This document shows positions 52,406-64,000 of a stretch of DNA of 64,000 nt, piece by piece. The translations under genes were made by a program, and so were the position numbers. Numbering within the stretch: position 1 is the first letter of the stretch; the number at the start of each line of letters is the position of its first letter. Below the pieces are notes generated by a model. The model searched no databases. It had not been told where the DNA came from and saw only the letters and a program-made list of their open reading frames with translations. Source of the DNA: Malania oleifera (lineage: Eukaryota; Streptophyta; Magnoliopsida; Santalales; Ximeniaceae); contig NC_080423.1 of assembly GCF_029873635.1 (NCBI RefSeq), forward strand, positions 97,398,397-97,462,396. The letters are read 5' to 3'.

Positions 52406-55327
52406 TTTTTTTTTTTTTTAACGAAAACCCCAACTTTATTAATAGCCCTCACTTATGTCGGAGGAAAACCATGGTTACAAATAAGCCACAAGGGAATTAC
52501 AAATAACTAACAAAACCCACCCAGGCACCAAAACCACAACAAGCCTAACAAAACTTGAATCATTTAACCAACTTTCAAAACAAACAAACACAAACCAAAA
52601 AAAAGAAACTTGCAAACCGAAGACCAATACCTGCAAAACAAAAACCCAAGGAAAACATAGAAGAGCCAAAAGATAACAATTAAAGACGAAGGCTTGGAAT
52701 ACTCATCTTATCCGTACAAATTAGACCTCTTATTTTACTCGGCAAACCTACAAAATATCTCATCGTGTTACCTCCCTCGCCTTGACGGGTCAAGTAATCT
52801 GCCACTTGATTACCTCCTCTAAATTGGTGCTTTATAGAGAACTGAAGGCCTTGTAGCTCCTCTAACAATTCCCAAAAGTCCCATAAGTACCAGGAAGAGC
52901 AAATTCCAGATGTGATCCATCCCACCACCAATTCCGAGTCGCTTTCAATACAAATATTCTGATATCTCAACTCTTTACAGAGCCGAACACCACTAGTAAG
53001 AGCCTACAACTCCGCTCCAAAATTTTCAGAGAAAGCGGCCTTAATATTACCTGATGAGTTGCGGACGATACCACCACCACCACAAGAACCCATATTTCCT
53101 CTACAAGAGTCATCTATATTTAGCTTCAAACAACCTACAGGAGGTTTTTCCCAGACTACTTTTCAAGGAGTTCTAACCTTCGGAGTTATCATTTTCACTT
53201 GGAACTCTTCCAATAAATTCTTATCAATAGCAGGCAAGGAACCCTTCACGCCTTCTGCAATTTTTGCGAGCCAAAATCTCACCAATAACCAAACTGTGTT
53301 TCCCAACTCATACTTATCTTCCATGTGGGCTTTACAACGTCTGAGCCAAAGTCTCCAAGAAATTATAGTACGTAACAAATCGATGATCGTACCTTTTTGG
53401 GTTGAATTTTTGGCACATCTGAAACATCTACTAATTTTCACCCCTAAGGTTCATCATCAAAATTTAGAATTCCCAAGAGCAACGCAACTCTCTTCCAAAC
53501 CATACTTGCGATGGATCCCGTATTCAGAACATGATTAAGAGATTCCTCTTTTTTATTCACGCAACAGTTGCAACAAGAGACCATATCAACTCCTAGTTTC
53601 CGCACTCTCTCATCTACAGGAAGACATTGGAACATGGCTTTCCACATACACATGGATACTTTCTTAGGTAGTAATTTATGCCAGACCCACTCCATCCATG
53701 GGTACTGCTCCCCTTTAATTCTAATCACCTCCCAAGCCGAGGCAGTTGAAAATTTTCTTTTAATGGAAGGCTTCCAAATAAACACATTAGACCCCACTTT
53801 GTACTTTATAGATGACAACAAAATCTCATCCGTTTTGGGGACCCCAAATCTTTCAGCATATTTGTATCCCAATTCTCAAACTCCCAACAGTCTTGAATCT
53901 TAAGTTCAGGGTGCTGGACCGTGTAAGTACACTCCGCAAGGGGACCACTGCTCAACCACTTAACGAATCAAAAGGAAACCTTTCCTTCTCTAACCTTCAC
54001 ATAAACATTCCCATAGACCTTTGGAAAGACCTTTAAGATTGTCTTCCAAAATCAAGAGCCCATAGGAGTATAATTGATTGAAGCCATGTGACCTTATTTA
54101 ACGTATTTAGCCTAAAAGAACCATGTCCAAAGATTATCTACCGTCATCAGTCTCCAAGCAAACTTCATGTGAAAAGATCTTTGAACATCATTAAGGTCCC
54201 TTACGCCAACACCCCCTTTATCTAGGGGTTTACAAAGCTTTTGACCAAGCACACCATTTCATTTTCGACCAGAAATCAAAGGAGCCCCAAGGTACATCAT
54301 TGGAAAATTTCCTTCCGCAAAACCCGTCAATTGTAAAAGCCCTCTTCTTCTGGAAATATTGATCTTGTTGGACAAAAAGAGAGCAAATTTTTCCTTGTTG
54401 ATTAATTGGCCAGACCAACTTTCATACAAATCCAACATCTTCAAAAGCATCCTCAAGGATCTCTTTTCTCCGTTAGCAAAAACAAGCAAGTCATCTGCAT
54501 ATAATAAATGCGAGATTAAAGGAGCTCCCCACGGAAGATAAAAATATCCAATCCTGCCTTCCTCAATTTTTTTTTTATAATAATCTAAAAAGTATTTTTT
54601 CTATCAAAATAAATAAATATGGAGAAAGAGAATCACCTTACCAAAGGCCCAATGAGACTTGAAAAAACCCCTATATGTACCATTCATCATGATCGAAAAC
54701 CATGGGGTCTTAACACATTCTGCTATTAAGTTAAAACATGACTAGAGAAGCCAAAACCCTCCAAGACTCAAATAAAAAATCTCCAGTCAAGCCTATCATA
54801 AACCTTTGCCATATCCACTTTTAAAACTACATTTCCCCCTTTACTCTTTTTGTTGATTGAGTGAACCATTTCCTGCGCCAGAGTAATATTTTCAAAAATA
54901 CTTCTACTAGGGAGAAAAGCCCCTTGCTCTGGAGAGATAATTCTATTCAGGCAATGTGTCAATCGACCTACAATAATTTTTGAAAAAATTTTGTATGCGA
55001 CAGAACACATGCTAATTGGTCTAAACTTTTCAAAGCTTCTTGGATCCTTCAACTTAGGGATAAGAACAAAATACATAGACGTGAAAAATCTGGAAAGAGG
55101 CGCTCTAGTGAAGAATTCCTTGGCAGCTTCCAACAAATCCTCTTTAACGAATTCCCAACAAGATTAGTAGAATCCTGATCCATAGCCATCGGGACCTGGA
55201 CTACTATCTTTTGGGATAGAATTTAGAGCTGTTTTCAGCTCCATTTCCAAAGGATCTTTGACCAAATACTCATTTTCTTCATCTGTTATCTCCCAAGAGA
55301 TAAGATGGCTCAAATCAGGTAATACTC
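52406..55327 (-). mobile_element. L1-type LINE, 5'-truncated, with RNase H
   Basis: The poly(A) tail shows as a T run at 52406-52419. The 13-base duplication TATCTTTATCTAG flanks the copy (52393-52405 and 55328-55340), which places the 5' end inside ORF2. From right to left the minus strand encodes the start of the reverse transcriptase (SSPGPDGYG at about 55190), KFRPISMCSVAYKI and GAFLPSRSIFENI (about 55020-54880), MMYLGAPLISGRK (about 54290), a zf-RVT segment (WHKLLPKKVSMCMWKAMFQC, about 53690) and an RNase H-like domain (ICIESDSELVVGW, about 52950). Several frameshifts and stops interrupt the frame, for example between 54768 and 54489. The endonuclease is missing because of the 5' truncation. 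Confidence 0.85.
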
Positions 55328-55539
55328 TATCTTTATCTAGTTGAATGTATAAACTAGCACTAAGAAGTTTTGCATCCAAAACCCCTACATGTCTCAATTT
55401 CTCCTCACAGTTGGGACTCTAAATAATGCGGTGCACCAATATCTCCAACAAGTATAGGTGGTCCCTGGCACTCCTAGTGGAAGCTCCCTTCTCCAACTTG
55501 TATTTTGGCACTAAACCCTCCAAAATATAAAAGCGTTGG

Positions 55540-55760
55540 TCAAGCTTTGGCTTTAACATAATCAGGCATAGTGCTGGCCTTTGCTAGCTTGGCTCGAACC
55601 TTTTGTTCTTGTTCACCCCTCCTAAAAAGGAATTGCCTAAGATCATGAGGTCCTACCATTTTTCCTACTTTTGAGTGACTAGAGAACTTCAACAAGTCAA
55701 TAATTACCTCGAGCCTTGCTCTCTTGTCGCTTGGCAAACCTCCTCCAAATGAAGAGGTGA
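55540..55760 (-). CDS. Unrecognised open frame, possible exon or captured gene fragment
   Basis: The minus strand reads openly from about 55760 to a stop at 55540, giving at least 65 residues of balanced, non-repetitive composition (SDKRARLEVIIDLLKF, HDLRQFLFRRGEQEQKV, KASTMPDYVKAKA). The charged helical pattern looks like real protein rather than a shadow frame. I do not recognise the family. It lies beside the L1 copy but outside its target duplication. It may be one exon of a host gene, or a fragment carried by a transposon. Confidence 0.35.
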
Positions 55761-56253
55761 TTTATCCAGGCAAGAATCTCCTTATTTGTTCCCCATTGCC
55801 CTGCAGAGAGAAGCCACCCTATACAATTCAAACTTTCTTCATTGCAATCCTTGCATGCATCATGTGTCACTTGTCAGTTGTCACACGTCCCTTTTCATCC
55901 GTTGCCCTAACCATGTATCATCCCCCCATTAGGCAAATAATCTATCCCCTTCTCATTGGTTGAGATATGACATGGCATTCTCTCTTATTAGAGGATGAAA
56001 ACCCACAAATGTCTCTCTAATATAAAATGCCTCTAGATTCACTCTAGCCACTAGAATTCCTATGCCTGCTACATCTCATGCTTAACCTTCCAAAGGATTT
56101 CCAAGTTCTCCTTTCTGAGCCTTCTCTAGAACACCTATTACTTTTGTAGCGCGCAAGTCAGTGTCACAGTTCGAACACTTCACACCTTGTGAAGGGCCAT
56201 GCAGTACTAGTTATAGCACTCTTGCTTAACTAATCAGCCAAAAGTATACAATA
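55761..56253. other. Stretch with a dispersed repeat
   Basis: The part 55850-55970 is a diverged relative of 49125-49240. TATAAAATGCC at about 56020 could be a TATA box on the plus strand, without a gene after it that I can support. Confidence 0.35.
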
Positions 56254-56261
56254 GTTTTGAT

Positions 56262-56938
56262 CATGGTCTTAAATTTTCACGAAATTGTCGAAATTTCCGA
56301 TTTCCATCACCCTCGAAATAGAAATGGCAGTCAATTTCCATCTTGCATAATTTCCATCGAAATCTCAACGAATCATCCGAAATTTATCGAAATCTCGAAA
56401 TTTGTCAAAATTTTAACTATACAATGAAATTTTATCAGAATTTAAATGAGAGATGTAAGAGTGAAGTGAAATTTCTCTTTTAATTTATTTTATCGAAACA
56501 AAAGATTATTACAAGTTCTATTGAAATTATATGAAAAAATAAACTTACAGTAACATTTTATTTAGCCATTCATGTCTACATTATCATTATTTGTATAAGA
56601 AATAATATTTAAATTATTTATGAATTTCATTTGTATTAACTGAATATGTTTAATGTGCATTATCTTACAAATATGTTTGATACCCATACTATTTTACAAC
56701 TTTTCCACCTCATACAAAACAAAGATGTATTTAATTTGTAATATATTAGTCCTAAAATTTATATTATTATGTTTGTTAACCATTTCTAAAGTTTCACAAA
56801 GAATTTCACGCTTTACTACTAATTTCAGTTATTTTTTCAAATCGAAATCGAAATTGACATCGAAATTGAAATTTTCGTCGAAATTTCCGTAATTTTGGAG
56901 CTTCGAAATTTGAGTTGAAATCGAAATTTAAGACCTTG
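56262..56938 (-). mobile_element. hAT-type MITE (677 bp), inverted copy of 46422-47114
   Basis: The ends CATGGTCTTAAATTT and, inverted, CAAGGTCTTAAATTT form terminal repeats. The exact 8-base duplication GTTTTGAT flanks it (56254-56261 and 56939-56946). The arms are rich in CGAAATTT motifs. There is no transposase. With a perfect duplication this copy looks younger than the one at 46422. Confidence 0.9.
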
Positions 56939-57076
56939 GTTTTGATGAAGTTTAAAAACATTGACAGTAAAATTCTAATTACTCTCGTGAAGAATATTTC
57001 ACCCTCATTACAAATGTTTGTGTGGAAATATATACAAGTATACAAAATCTATTCTAGGAATGAAAGTTAAAAATAA

Positions 57077-57190
57077 GCCTAACTGTTACAAAGCTTTAAC
57101 TCATGATTTGCCTAACTGTTACAAAGTTGTAACTCGTGATTTGCCTAACTATTACAAAGTTTTAACTCATGATTTGCCTAGCTGTTACAA
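57077..57190 (+). repeat. 33-base tandem repeat
   Basis: Three full units of 33 bases starting GCCTAACTGTTACAAAG at 57077, 57110 and 57143, then a partial fourth at 57176. Each ends in AACTCATGATTT or close to it. They probably lie in the 3' LTR of the Copia element to the right. Confidence 0.85.
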
Positions 57191-60100
57191 AAAGTTTCTG
57201 GCTGTTACAACCAGATTTTCAGCCTAATAATCAAGTTGTATGATCTTGTGCTTGATTTGAGGAGTCATCCTTTATACGCCCCCACAAGATGGAGCTGCCA
57301 TTGGCTAAGCCAATCTTGTTTTTGAGAGAATTAGTGTGTTGTCATGACAAGGGCTTTGTCAGTAAATCTATGAGTTGATCTTGAGTGTTGACGTGATGAA
57401 CATTGAGAATGCCATGTATAGCCATATCACAAACAAAATGTAGATCAATCTGAATATGCTTCACCCAAGAATGCTGCACTAGATTAAAACTGAGGTGAGT
57501 TGCACCCAAATTATCACATAACAGTTTCGGTGAAGCTTTCACTAGTAAACCGAGTTCTTTGAATAGTGATAGCAGCCACACAATTTCTGAAGCAACATTT
57601 GCAAGGGATCTATATTCATCTTCAGTCGACGATCTTGCAACAGCTCTTTGTTTTTTTGAACTCCAAGATATGGGGTTTGATCCAAGAAAGCTTATGTATG
57701 TGGAAGTGGATGTATGATCATCAAGATTGCCCACCCAATCAGCATCGGAATATGTTGTGAGATCAAAACTGGAATTTTTTTTATGTGGATGCCTTGAAAT
57801 ATTGTTTGCTTCAAGTAATGGAGGAGTCTCTTTGCAGCTGCCCAAGAGTTACTGTGGGTTTGTGCATAAACTATGAGAGTTTATTTATTGAAAAACAAAT
57901 GCCCGGATGGGTGAGAGACAAATATTGGAGACCTCCAATAACACTTCAAAACTCTATACTATCAAAAGATGTCGTCCCATCAACCAACTTTAGAGTTGTG
58001 CTTGTGGACAGCGGAGTAGAAACTTCTTTAGCACCCGTCATGTTGGTTTTAGATATGAAGTCCTGAATATATGTGTTGTGAGAGGAAGAGACTGGATTTA
58101 GTTGAAATGACTTCCATTCCTAAGAAAAAATGAAGCTGGCCCATGTCCTTTAAAGAGAATCAAACTCCAAGTTGTTCAATGATATAAGGTACAAAGTTCA
58201 TGTCACTGCCAGTGCTAACTAGATCATCCACATATACCAAGAAATAGCACAAAACAAAATTGTGGTTATATATGAACAAAGAGGAGTCCACTTTCGAATT
58301 TTGAAACCCAAGATTCATGATTGCCAAATTTAGAGCCAAGTACTAGACTCAAGGAGCTTGTTTGAGACCATAGATGGCCTTATTTAACTTGCAAACATGT
58401 TTAGGTTTTGAGACATCTTTGAATCCCGGGGGTTGAACCATATATGCGGTTTCAGTCAACTGTCCATGCAAAAATGCATTGTTGACATCAAGTTGTCTCA
58501 AAGGCCATCCCTGCATCACTGCAACTGTCAAAATAGTTCTAATAGTAGCAAGATTCACAACAGGGCTAAAGGTTTCCTTGTAGTCCAACCCAGGATGTTG
58601 ATTATAACCTTTAGCGACAAGCCTCACTTTGAAACGATCAATAAACCCATCAGCTTTGCGTTTTACATGGAATACCCATTTGCAACCCATTGGTTTACAG
58701 TTATTTGGTGGGGGAACCAATTCTCATGTACCATGGCGCATGAGTGCAGTGAGTTCTTCTAACATTGCTGTTCTCCAGTGTGTTTCATGGAGTGCTTGGG
58801 CCACACAACTTGGTTCAATGGTATTTGGAATGGGATGTTTGGTTGTTGAATTCAATTGTTAGGGTTTATGGATGTTGTTCATTGATCAAGTGGTCATGGA
58901 GTGGGTTTTGGTAATTTGTTGTGCAGGTAAGTTGCAGGAAACAGATATGGGATCTATGTGCAAAGTAGTGTCGTGTGTAGGACACAAAGGAACATAGTCT
59001 AAATTTTGGGAATTAGAAGAAGAGAAAACAGAGGCATTACCTGGAGGTGATGCGGAAGTGTTATCCCCTGCCGTAGTCACTAGTGGAGGTTGCGGTGGAG
59101 ATGGCACGTTGATGAGTGGAGCAGCTGCCAAGGACGACGACGACTCTAAGTTGTCATGAGGACCATTTTGGTTTTCATCGAAGAGGACATGCCGAGAGTG
59201 ATAGACTCTTTTGGTTTTTGGATCAATGCATTTGTATGCATTTTGGTCCGAAGAATAGCCCATGAACAAACAGGGAATGGCTTTGGGCTGAAGTTTGTTG
59301 GTATTGTAAGGCCAAGTGAGTGGAAAACATAGACAACCAATTTTTCTTAATTTGAGATAATTTGGTGTCTATTTAAATAATGTTTCAAATGATGATTTGT
59401 TGTTTAGAAGTGGTGTTGGTTGACAATTTATAAGGTATGCAGCAGTGGAAAAAGCATGGGACCAATATTTCAAGGATAGTGAAGCATCATGTAATAGTGT
59501 GAGGCCACTAAGTGACGGTGATGACGCTTGGAAACACCAATTTGTTTTGGTGTATGAGGGGCAGTGGTATAATGGCTTATTCCATGGATAGAAAAATATT
59601 TTTTAAAAGCCACAAATTCACCGCCATTATCCGAATAAATGCTTTTGATTTTTGATTGAAATTTGGTTTCAACGAGATGTTTAAATTGAGGAAATATTGT
59701 GCTAACACCAGATTTTTTTTCCATAGGATAGAACCAAATATATTTTGTGAAATGATCAACCAAAATCAAATAATAACGAGATCCGTCAATTCTAACAGAA
59801 TTAGAGGGGCCCAAAACAACAGTCTAAATTAAGTCAAGTGGTGCATGACTTTGAAGACTAGGGGGTTGAAATGGTTGTTAGTGTGCTTTATTGACGGAAC
59901 AAGAAGTACAAAGTTGAGAAACTTTTGCTTTTATTATGGGAATAGAAAAATAGTTGACAAGATGATGAACAATTTTATTAGAAGGGTGTCCAAGACGTTT
60001 GTGCCACCCATCAATGGACGTCCGTTCATGCATGTTTGCAACAATATTTGGAGAAGATTTCACCATCGACTCTGGTAGGGTGTAAACACCATTTTCATAT

Positions 60101-61120
60101 GCACCTTTGAGTAGAACCGCCCCTGTGGTCTAATCCTTAACAAGAAAAAAAGAATGATGAAATTGAAAAAAAACATGGTTTTGAGTCGTAAAATGATGGA
60201 CGAAAATAAGATTTTTCCATATATTAGGAACACAAAGAGTATCATTTAAATGAAAAGTGCGTGTGGGTGAGTGAAGAACCAATGAACCAATGTGTGAGAC
60301 ATGCAAACCTGAACCATCACTAATTACAACCTCGTCAGTGCCATTATATTCAGAATGAATTGATAAATTAGCCAAATCACCAATGATATTGTGGGATGCT
60401 GCCAAGTCAATAAGCCATTTTGTGTCTTGGGCTGGTAATGTTGAGGTACAGTTTGTCGTTGCTTCAGAGAACTGCAAACGGGAACAGTATTTGGCATATG
60501 TGACCTAATTGATCACAGATTTGGCAGTTTGGTGTGCAAAGGAGTTGTCTAGTGCGCTTGTTTTTCCGATTGTCTCATGGGCCACCACTGTTTCGGTACT
60601 GGGCTGATGAAGAGTTTTGCTGTTGAGACAGGTTGTTACAGCTAGACCCATTTTGCTTTGAGAAGCCCTTAGAGCTGAGACCTCCAGAAGAAGAGTTGGA
60701 ACCAGGTCGTCGATTGGAGTAGTTGGCTGAGGCGACCAACTACTTAGATATAGCTTCAAGACTTCGCAGGTAGGCATCGTGACCTACAAGAAGGTCATGT
60801 AATTCCTCGAATGTAAGTGGGCGTTCCCGTTCGCGAATAGAGGCTGCAATTTCGCGGAAGTCAGCTCCCAATCCATTTAGTATGTAGAGTGCGAGATCAT
60901 CTTCAGAGATAGGATGATCAATGAGGGAAATTTCATCTGCAAAAGATTTGACGGTGTGCAAGTATTCTTGAACCGTCTAATTTCTCTTCTTTATCAAGGT
61001 GAGTTCCTCTTTAAGTTGCATTGCATGAGTGCGGGATTTGCTCGCATACATGGTGTGTAATTTTTGCCATGCTTCTTAGGAGGTTTTGGCAAAGGAAATG
61101 AATGGTGTTATGGTGGTGGT
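57077..61120 (-). mobile_element. Degraded Copia element (minus strand)
   Basis: From right to left: gag about 61110-60510 (LHDLLVGHDAYL); protease about 60430-60200 (IHSEYNGTDEVVISDGSG); GAG-pre-integrase 60066-59878 (WHKRLGHPSNKIVHHL); integrase 59814-59470 (YYLILVDHFTKYIWFYP, IYSDNGGEF); reverse transcriptase 58720-58349 (GCKWVFHVKRKADG, LDVNNAFLHGQL); RNase H 57845-57342 (YSDADWVGNLDDHTSTS). A purine tract GTGGGGGCGTA lies near 57290-57280. No 5' LTR is seen to the right: the element stops about where the next Copia begins. All domains are present in order but broken many times; it is older than the two full-length Copia elements. Confidence 0.85.
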
Positions 61121-61232
61121 CGTTTATGTCTTATCCAATGGTTTCTTTGAAGGATTGTTGTATTTGTGTGTGGCTCTTATACTTGGTGGAGTCCATAAAC
61201 AAAGGAAGAAAAGCATATGGTTGAAGTTATTG

Positions 61233-61778
61233 GCACTCTGCAGTAGGGACTCGTCGACGAGGAGATACCAAGAGCCAGAAAATCTCAGAAATTCAAAGAC
61301 TCGTCAATAAGTGCCCTGCTCTAGTCGACGAGTGGACTTCTCTCTTTCGTCGACAAGTGCCATGCTCATCAGAGAGTGCTCTTGGGGCTGCAAGGAAAAT
61401 TTCAAATTTTGAATATGAACATTGTGACGATTGGGGATTAGGAGGGAAGCCTCCGTGGGGTTATTAAATATACTATTCTAAGTATATTGTAGTGAGAAAG
61501 AGAGGGTGAGAGAAGGAGAGAAGACCATTGTATGCCATTGTAGTGTGTATCTTTGATTTTCATAGTGAAACTCTTTCCTTATTGCTCCCGTGGATGTAGG
61601 CTTTGCCGAACCACATAATTCCTGGTGTCGTTGTTCTTATCTTTGCTTTATTTATATTGCTATGACTGTGGAATGATTCTGGATTTATCATTTAGATTGT
61701 TGCAAGTGTATGTTTGAACATTTACAACAATATTATCATTCCACTGTGCATTGTTTAAGAGGCGTTAATTTCACAACA
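61233..61778 (+). repeat. 5' LTR of the rightmost Copia element
   Basis: It ends CACAACA, directly followed by the primer-binding site AATGGAATCGGAG (Met-type). The start is approximate because the 3' LTR is outside the window. It carries four TCGTCGACGA-type palindromes (61247-61360) and the GTGGATGTAGGC ... GCCGAACCAC hairpin (61591-61613). Confidence 0.6.
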
Positions 61779-64000
61779 AATGGAATCGGAGAGACGTTGT
61801 AATGGCCTCTGCATTGAAGGATCTCTTAGTGCAACAATGTATGGTGAAAGTTTTATACAAAATTCAACCGGATAGCATAAATGCAGCAACTTGGAATAAA
61901 TTGGGAGCAATCATTTGTCTTTGTTTGGCTAAAAATATGTTGTATCACATCATGGATGAGAATTCTCCGGTATTAGTTTGGCGAAAACTGAAATGCCGAT
62001 ATATGTCTAAGGTTCGTCAAAATCTGCAAGTGTAGTGAAGAAAAATTCAGAATGTAGTGATAAAGATATGCTATGTGTTTCATCGGGTTCGGAGTGCCTC
62101 ATGGGTGATTCTTAGATCTTAGACACCCGATGCTTTTATCCTAGAAAATGATTTGACACCTACAGGTCAGTTTATGCTGGTTGTTTTTTTTTTTTATGGA
62201 AAATGATATTTCATGCAAAAGATTTGTTATTGGAAATGTCAAAATCAGAATGTATGATGGTGTTGTAAGAACCATATGTGATGTAAAGCATAAACCGGGT
62301 CTAATGAAGAATGTTATTTTATTGGGTACTTTAGACTATAATGGATATTGTTATAAGTCTTAAAGTGGAGAAATGAAAGTGTGTGAAGGCAACTTGATAG
62401 TGATGAAAAGAAAAAAAGTAGCGGGAAATATCTATGCACCGTAGGATGTTACGGTTGTAGGTGGAGTTGCAACTGTTGAATCTGAGTCAGATATCTTGTG
62501 ACATATGCGGTTAAAGCATATGGGTGACTACATGTTTTTAGATGTTTGGAAATCGATGATGATAGCATCAGGGGATAGACATATGTATTTCGTGAATTTA
62601 TCACAAAGGGTCTTGGTGTACTTCATGCAGTGGTTGAGGCGGATAACCAGACCGGGAGAGAGATTCTCAAGTCAAACATTGGGGTTGAGTACGCTGGTTT
62701 TGTTCAAGGAGTTTTGTGAGCAGGGCATATCATATGCAGGACTTGCAAGGTACTTCATGGTGAAGTCAGTGAGTATGACGCGTTTCTCGTGTAACCGATT
62801 GTCAAAGGTATCACTATATGGAAAAGTTGCAAGTAAATTGTGAACAGATTTTGCGGTAGACTACTCGGTTGTGAGTGGATGTCCACTGGTGCACTATTAT
62901 AGTGATGGAGGATCTAGGCTTGATGTTATGTTTGGACAGTACACTTTTCTGGGGTATAAGAAATGTGGGTTCAAGCTGGGTGATCCTATGGCAAATAAAG
63001 GGGTGATCGAGGACATGGATTTTTTTGATGATGTCATGGATCAGCGTACTCAGGTTAAGGAAGAGAAACAAATGCCGCTGCAACAGCAAAAATCATGTTA
63101 AGGTGGAGTTAAGGAATCAGGGCAGAAATGTGCGGAGTTCTATCTCGGGCCAACAGTATCACGGTATGAAGGGGCATGTGATGCAGGTGGAGCAACAAAC
63201 TCAGGGCAGGAATGACATACTTCATATTGCAGGGAGTTTTAGCTCGGGAGACTAGCAGAATCATGGTGGGCCCATGTGCCCTATCAAACCACCACTCAGG
63301 TATAAATTTAACATTCTGGTGTTTCATGCATCCATTACTATCAGCAGCAAGGTCTCTACTATTTTTAAAGTTATAATACATGACAAAGGGAAAAATAGAA
63401 GGCTAAGTGTTATGGTAGAGAAAATGGATGTATTACATATGTACCAGGTGTGTGAGTTGATGAGACTTCCAGTGTGGAAGAGGGTGATAGTATGCAGTCG
63501 AGTGATGTATCTGTTGTGTGTGAATGACATGTTATTGGCTAGAAATGCTTTAACTGAGGCTATAAGTTGGGAACTCCGTTGAAAGTTTTTGACATGAATG
63601 TGTTTGGTACGGTCGAGATGGGTCTTGGTTTGTTGATTCGCATGGACAAAATTGTAGGGAGATTAGTGTTATCTCAAGATGGTTTTGTGAACAGAGCTAT
63701 AGGGAGATTAGAATTATCTCAGGGTGGCTTTATGGATGGAACCGCAAGGAGACTTTGTTTACTGTCTCAAGGGGGTTCTGTGAAGAATCATTATGGAATG
63801 TCTACCACTCGGTACCTAAGGATGGATTGTGATGTCCGAGATATGTCAAAGGTCCCCCATGATTGTGCAATAGGGTGTTTCAGCAGGCAACATAGTGAAC
63901 CGTTAGTTGTCAGTTTTGTTGAATACTATACAGGGGGCTTTGGTGATATAAGGCTTGCAGCAATTTTTGTGTTTACTGTTGTGGGAAGGTCTTGTTGGAA
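61233..64000 (+). mobile_element. Heavily decayed Copia element, running off the right edge
   Basis: After the LTR come a UBN2-type gag start (KDLLVQQCMVKVLYKI, LGAIICLCLAKNMLYHIMDE), protease and pre-integrase traces (VRTICDVKHKPGLMKN, LLGTLDYNGYCYKS, about 62200-62360), integrase C-terminal traces (FLGYKKCGFKLGDPMANK, about 62950) and, near 63520-63780, faint reverse transcriptase traces. It is broken many times and some parts look compressed, so it is an old copy. The 3' end lies outside the window. Confidence 0.75.

Noticed and set aside
55164-55397. Single L1 frame extending past 55340
   Set aside because: The 13-base duplication at 55328-55340 matches the left flank, so the frame beyond it is chance read-through into host sequence.

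Overview
The window is plant nuclear DNA, most likely from a eudicot. It is AT-rich, intron-rich and heavily loaded with transposable elements. Three host genes are visible, all on the minus strand. (1) The first two coding exons of alanyl-tRNA synthetase (1715-2920). (2) A three-coding-exon gene for an unnamed 342-residue protein with one membrane segment, a Cys/His cluster and coiled coils (16905-18933). A non-coding first exon near 27.2 kb and an intron in its 3' UTR are possible. (3) The last five exons of gamma-tocopherol C-methyltransferase, VTE4 (44128-46126); its first exon was not found. No rRNA gene, tRNA gene or CRISPR array was seen.

Layout. 1-3.08 kb: AlaRS exons and introns, with a foldback repeat. 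3.09-14.3 kb: an 11-kb nested block directly upstream of AlaRS. It is an RTE-type LINE remnant split by a Copia-type LTR element that kept only gag, which itself holds two later solo LTRs. 14.3-27.3 kb: the coiled-coil gene, its introns, a SINE, a hAT-like element and an old Copia remnant. 29.2-35.5 kb: a non-autonomous hAT element with a full-length but decayed Copia element inside it. 36.06-43.72 kb: a gag-only Gypsy-like LTR element with a younger Copia element inside it. 44.1-47.1 kb: VTE4 and a hAT MITE. 47.3-57 kb: SINE, TRIM-like, hAT and L1 LINE copies. 57-64 kb: two degraded Copia elements lying head to head.

Element borders are mostly settled by target-site duplications that can be read directly: GATCT, GTTTT, CTTCG, GAGAG and CTAAG for LTR elements; CCACAAAG, GTTTTGAT, CCTACAA(C/T) and ACCATATTT for hAT elements; 19 bp for a SINE; 13 bp for an L1. 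They give a relative insertion order. LTR similarity was judged by eye only.

The observations most worth following are: two gag-only LTR elements, one Copia-like and one Gypsy-like; snRNA-type promoter modules (USE plus TATA at 33, 32 and 24 bases) inside three transposon copies; a palindrome array (TCGTCGACGA) just upstream of the TATA box in two unrelated LTRs; a hairpin shared by LTRs of three Copia families; and a GC-AG intron in the AlaRS gene.
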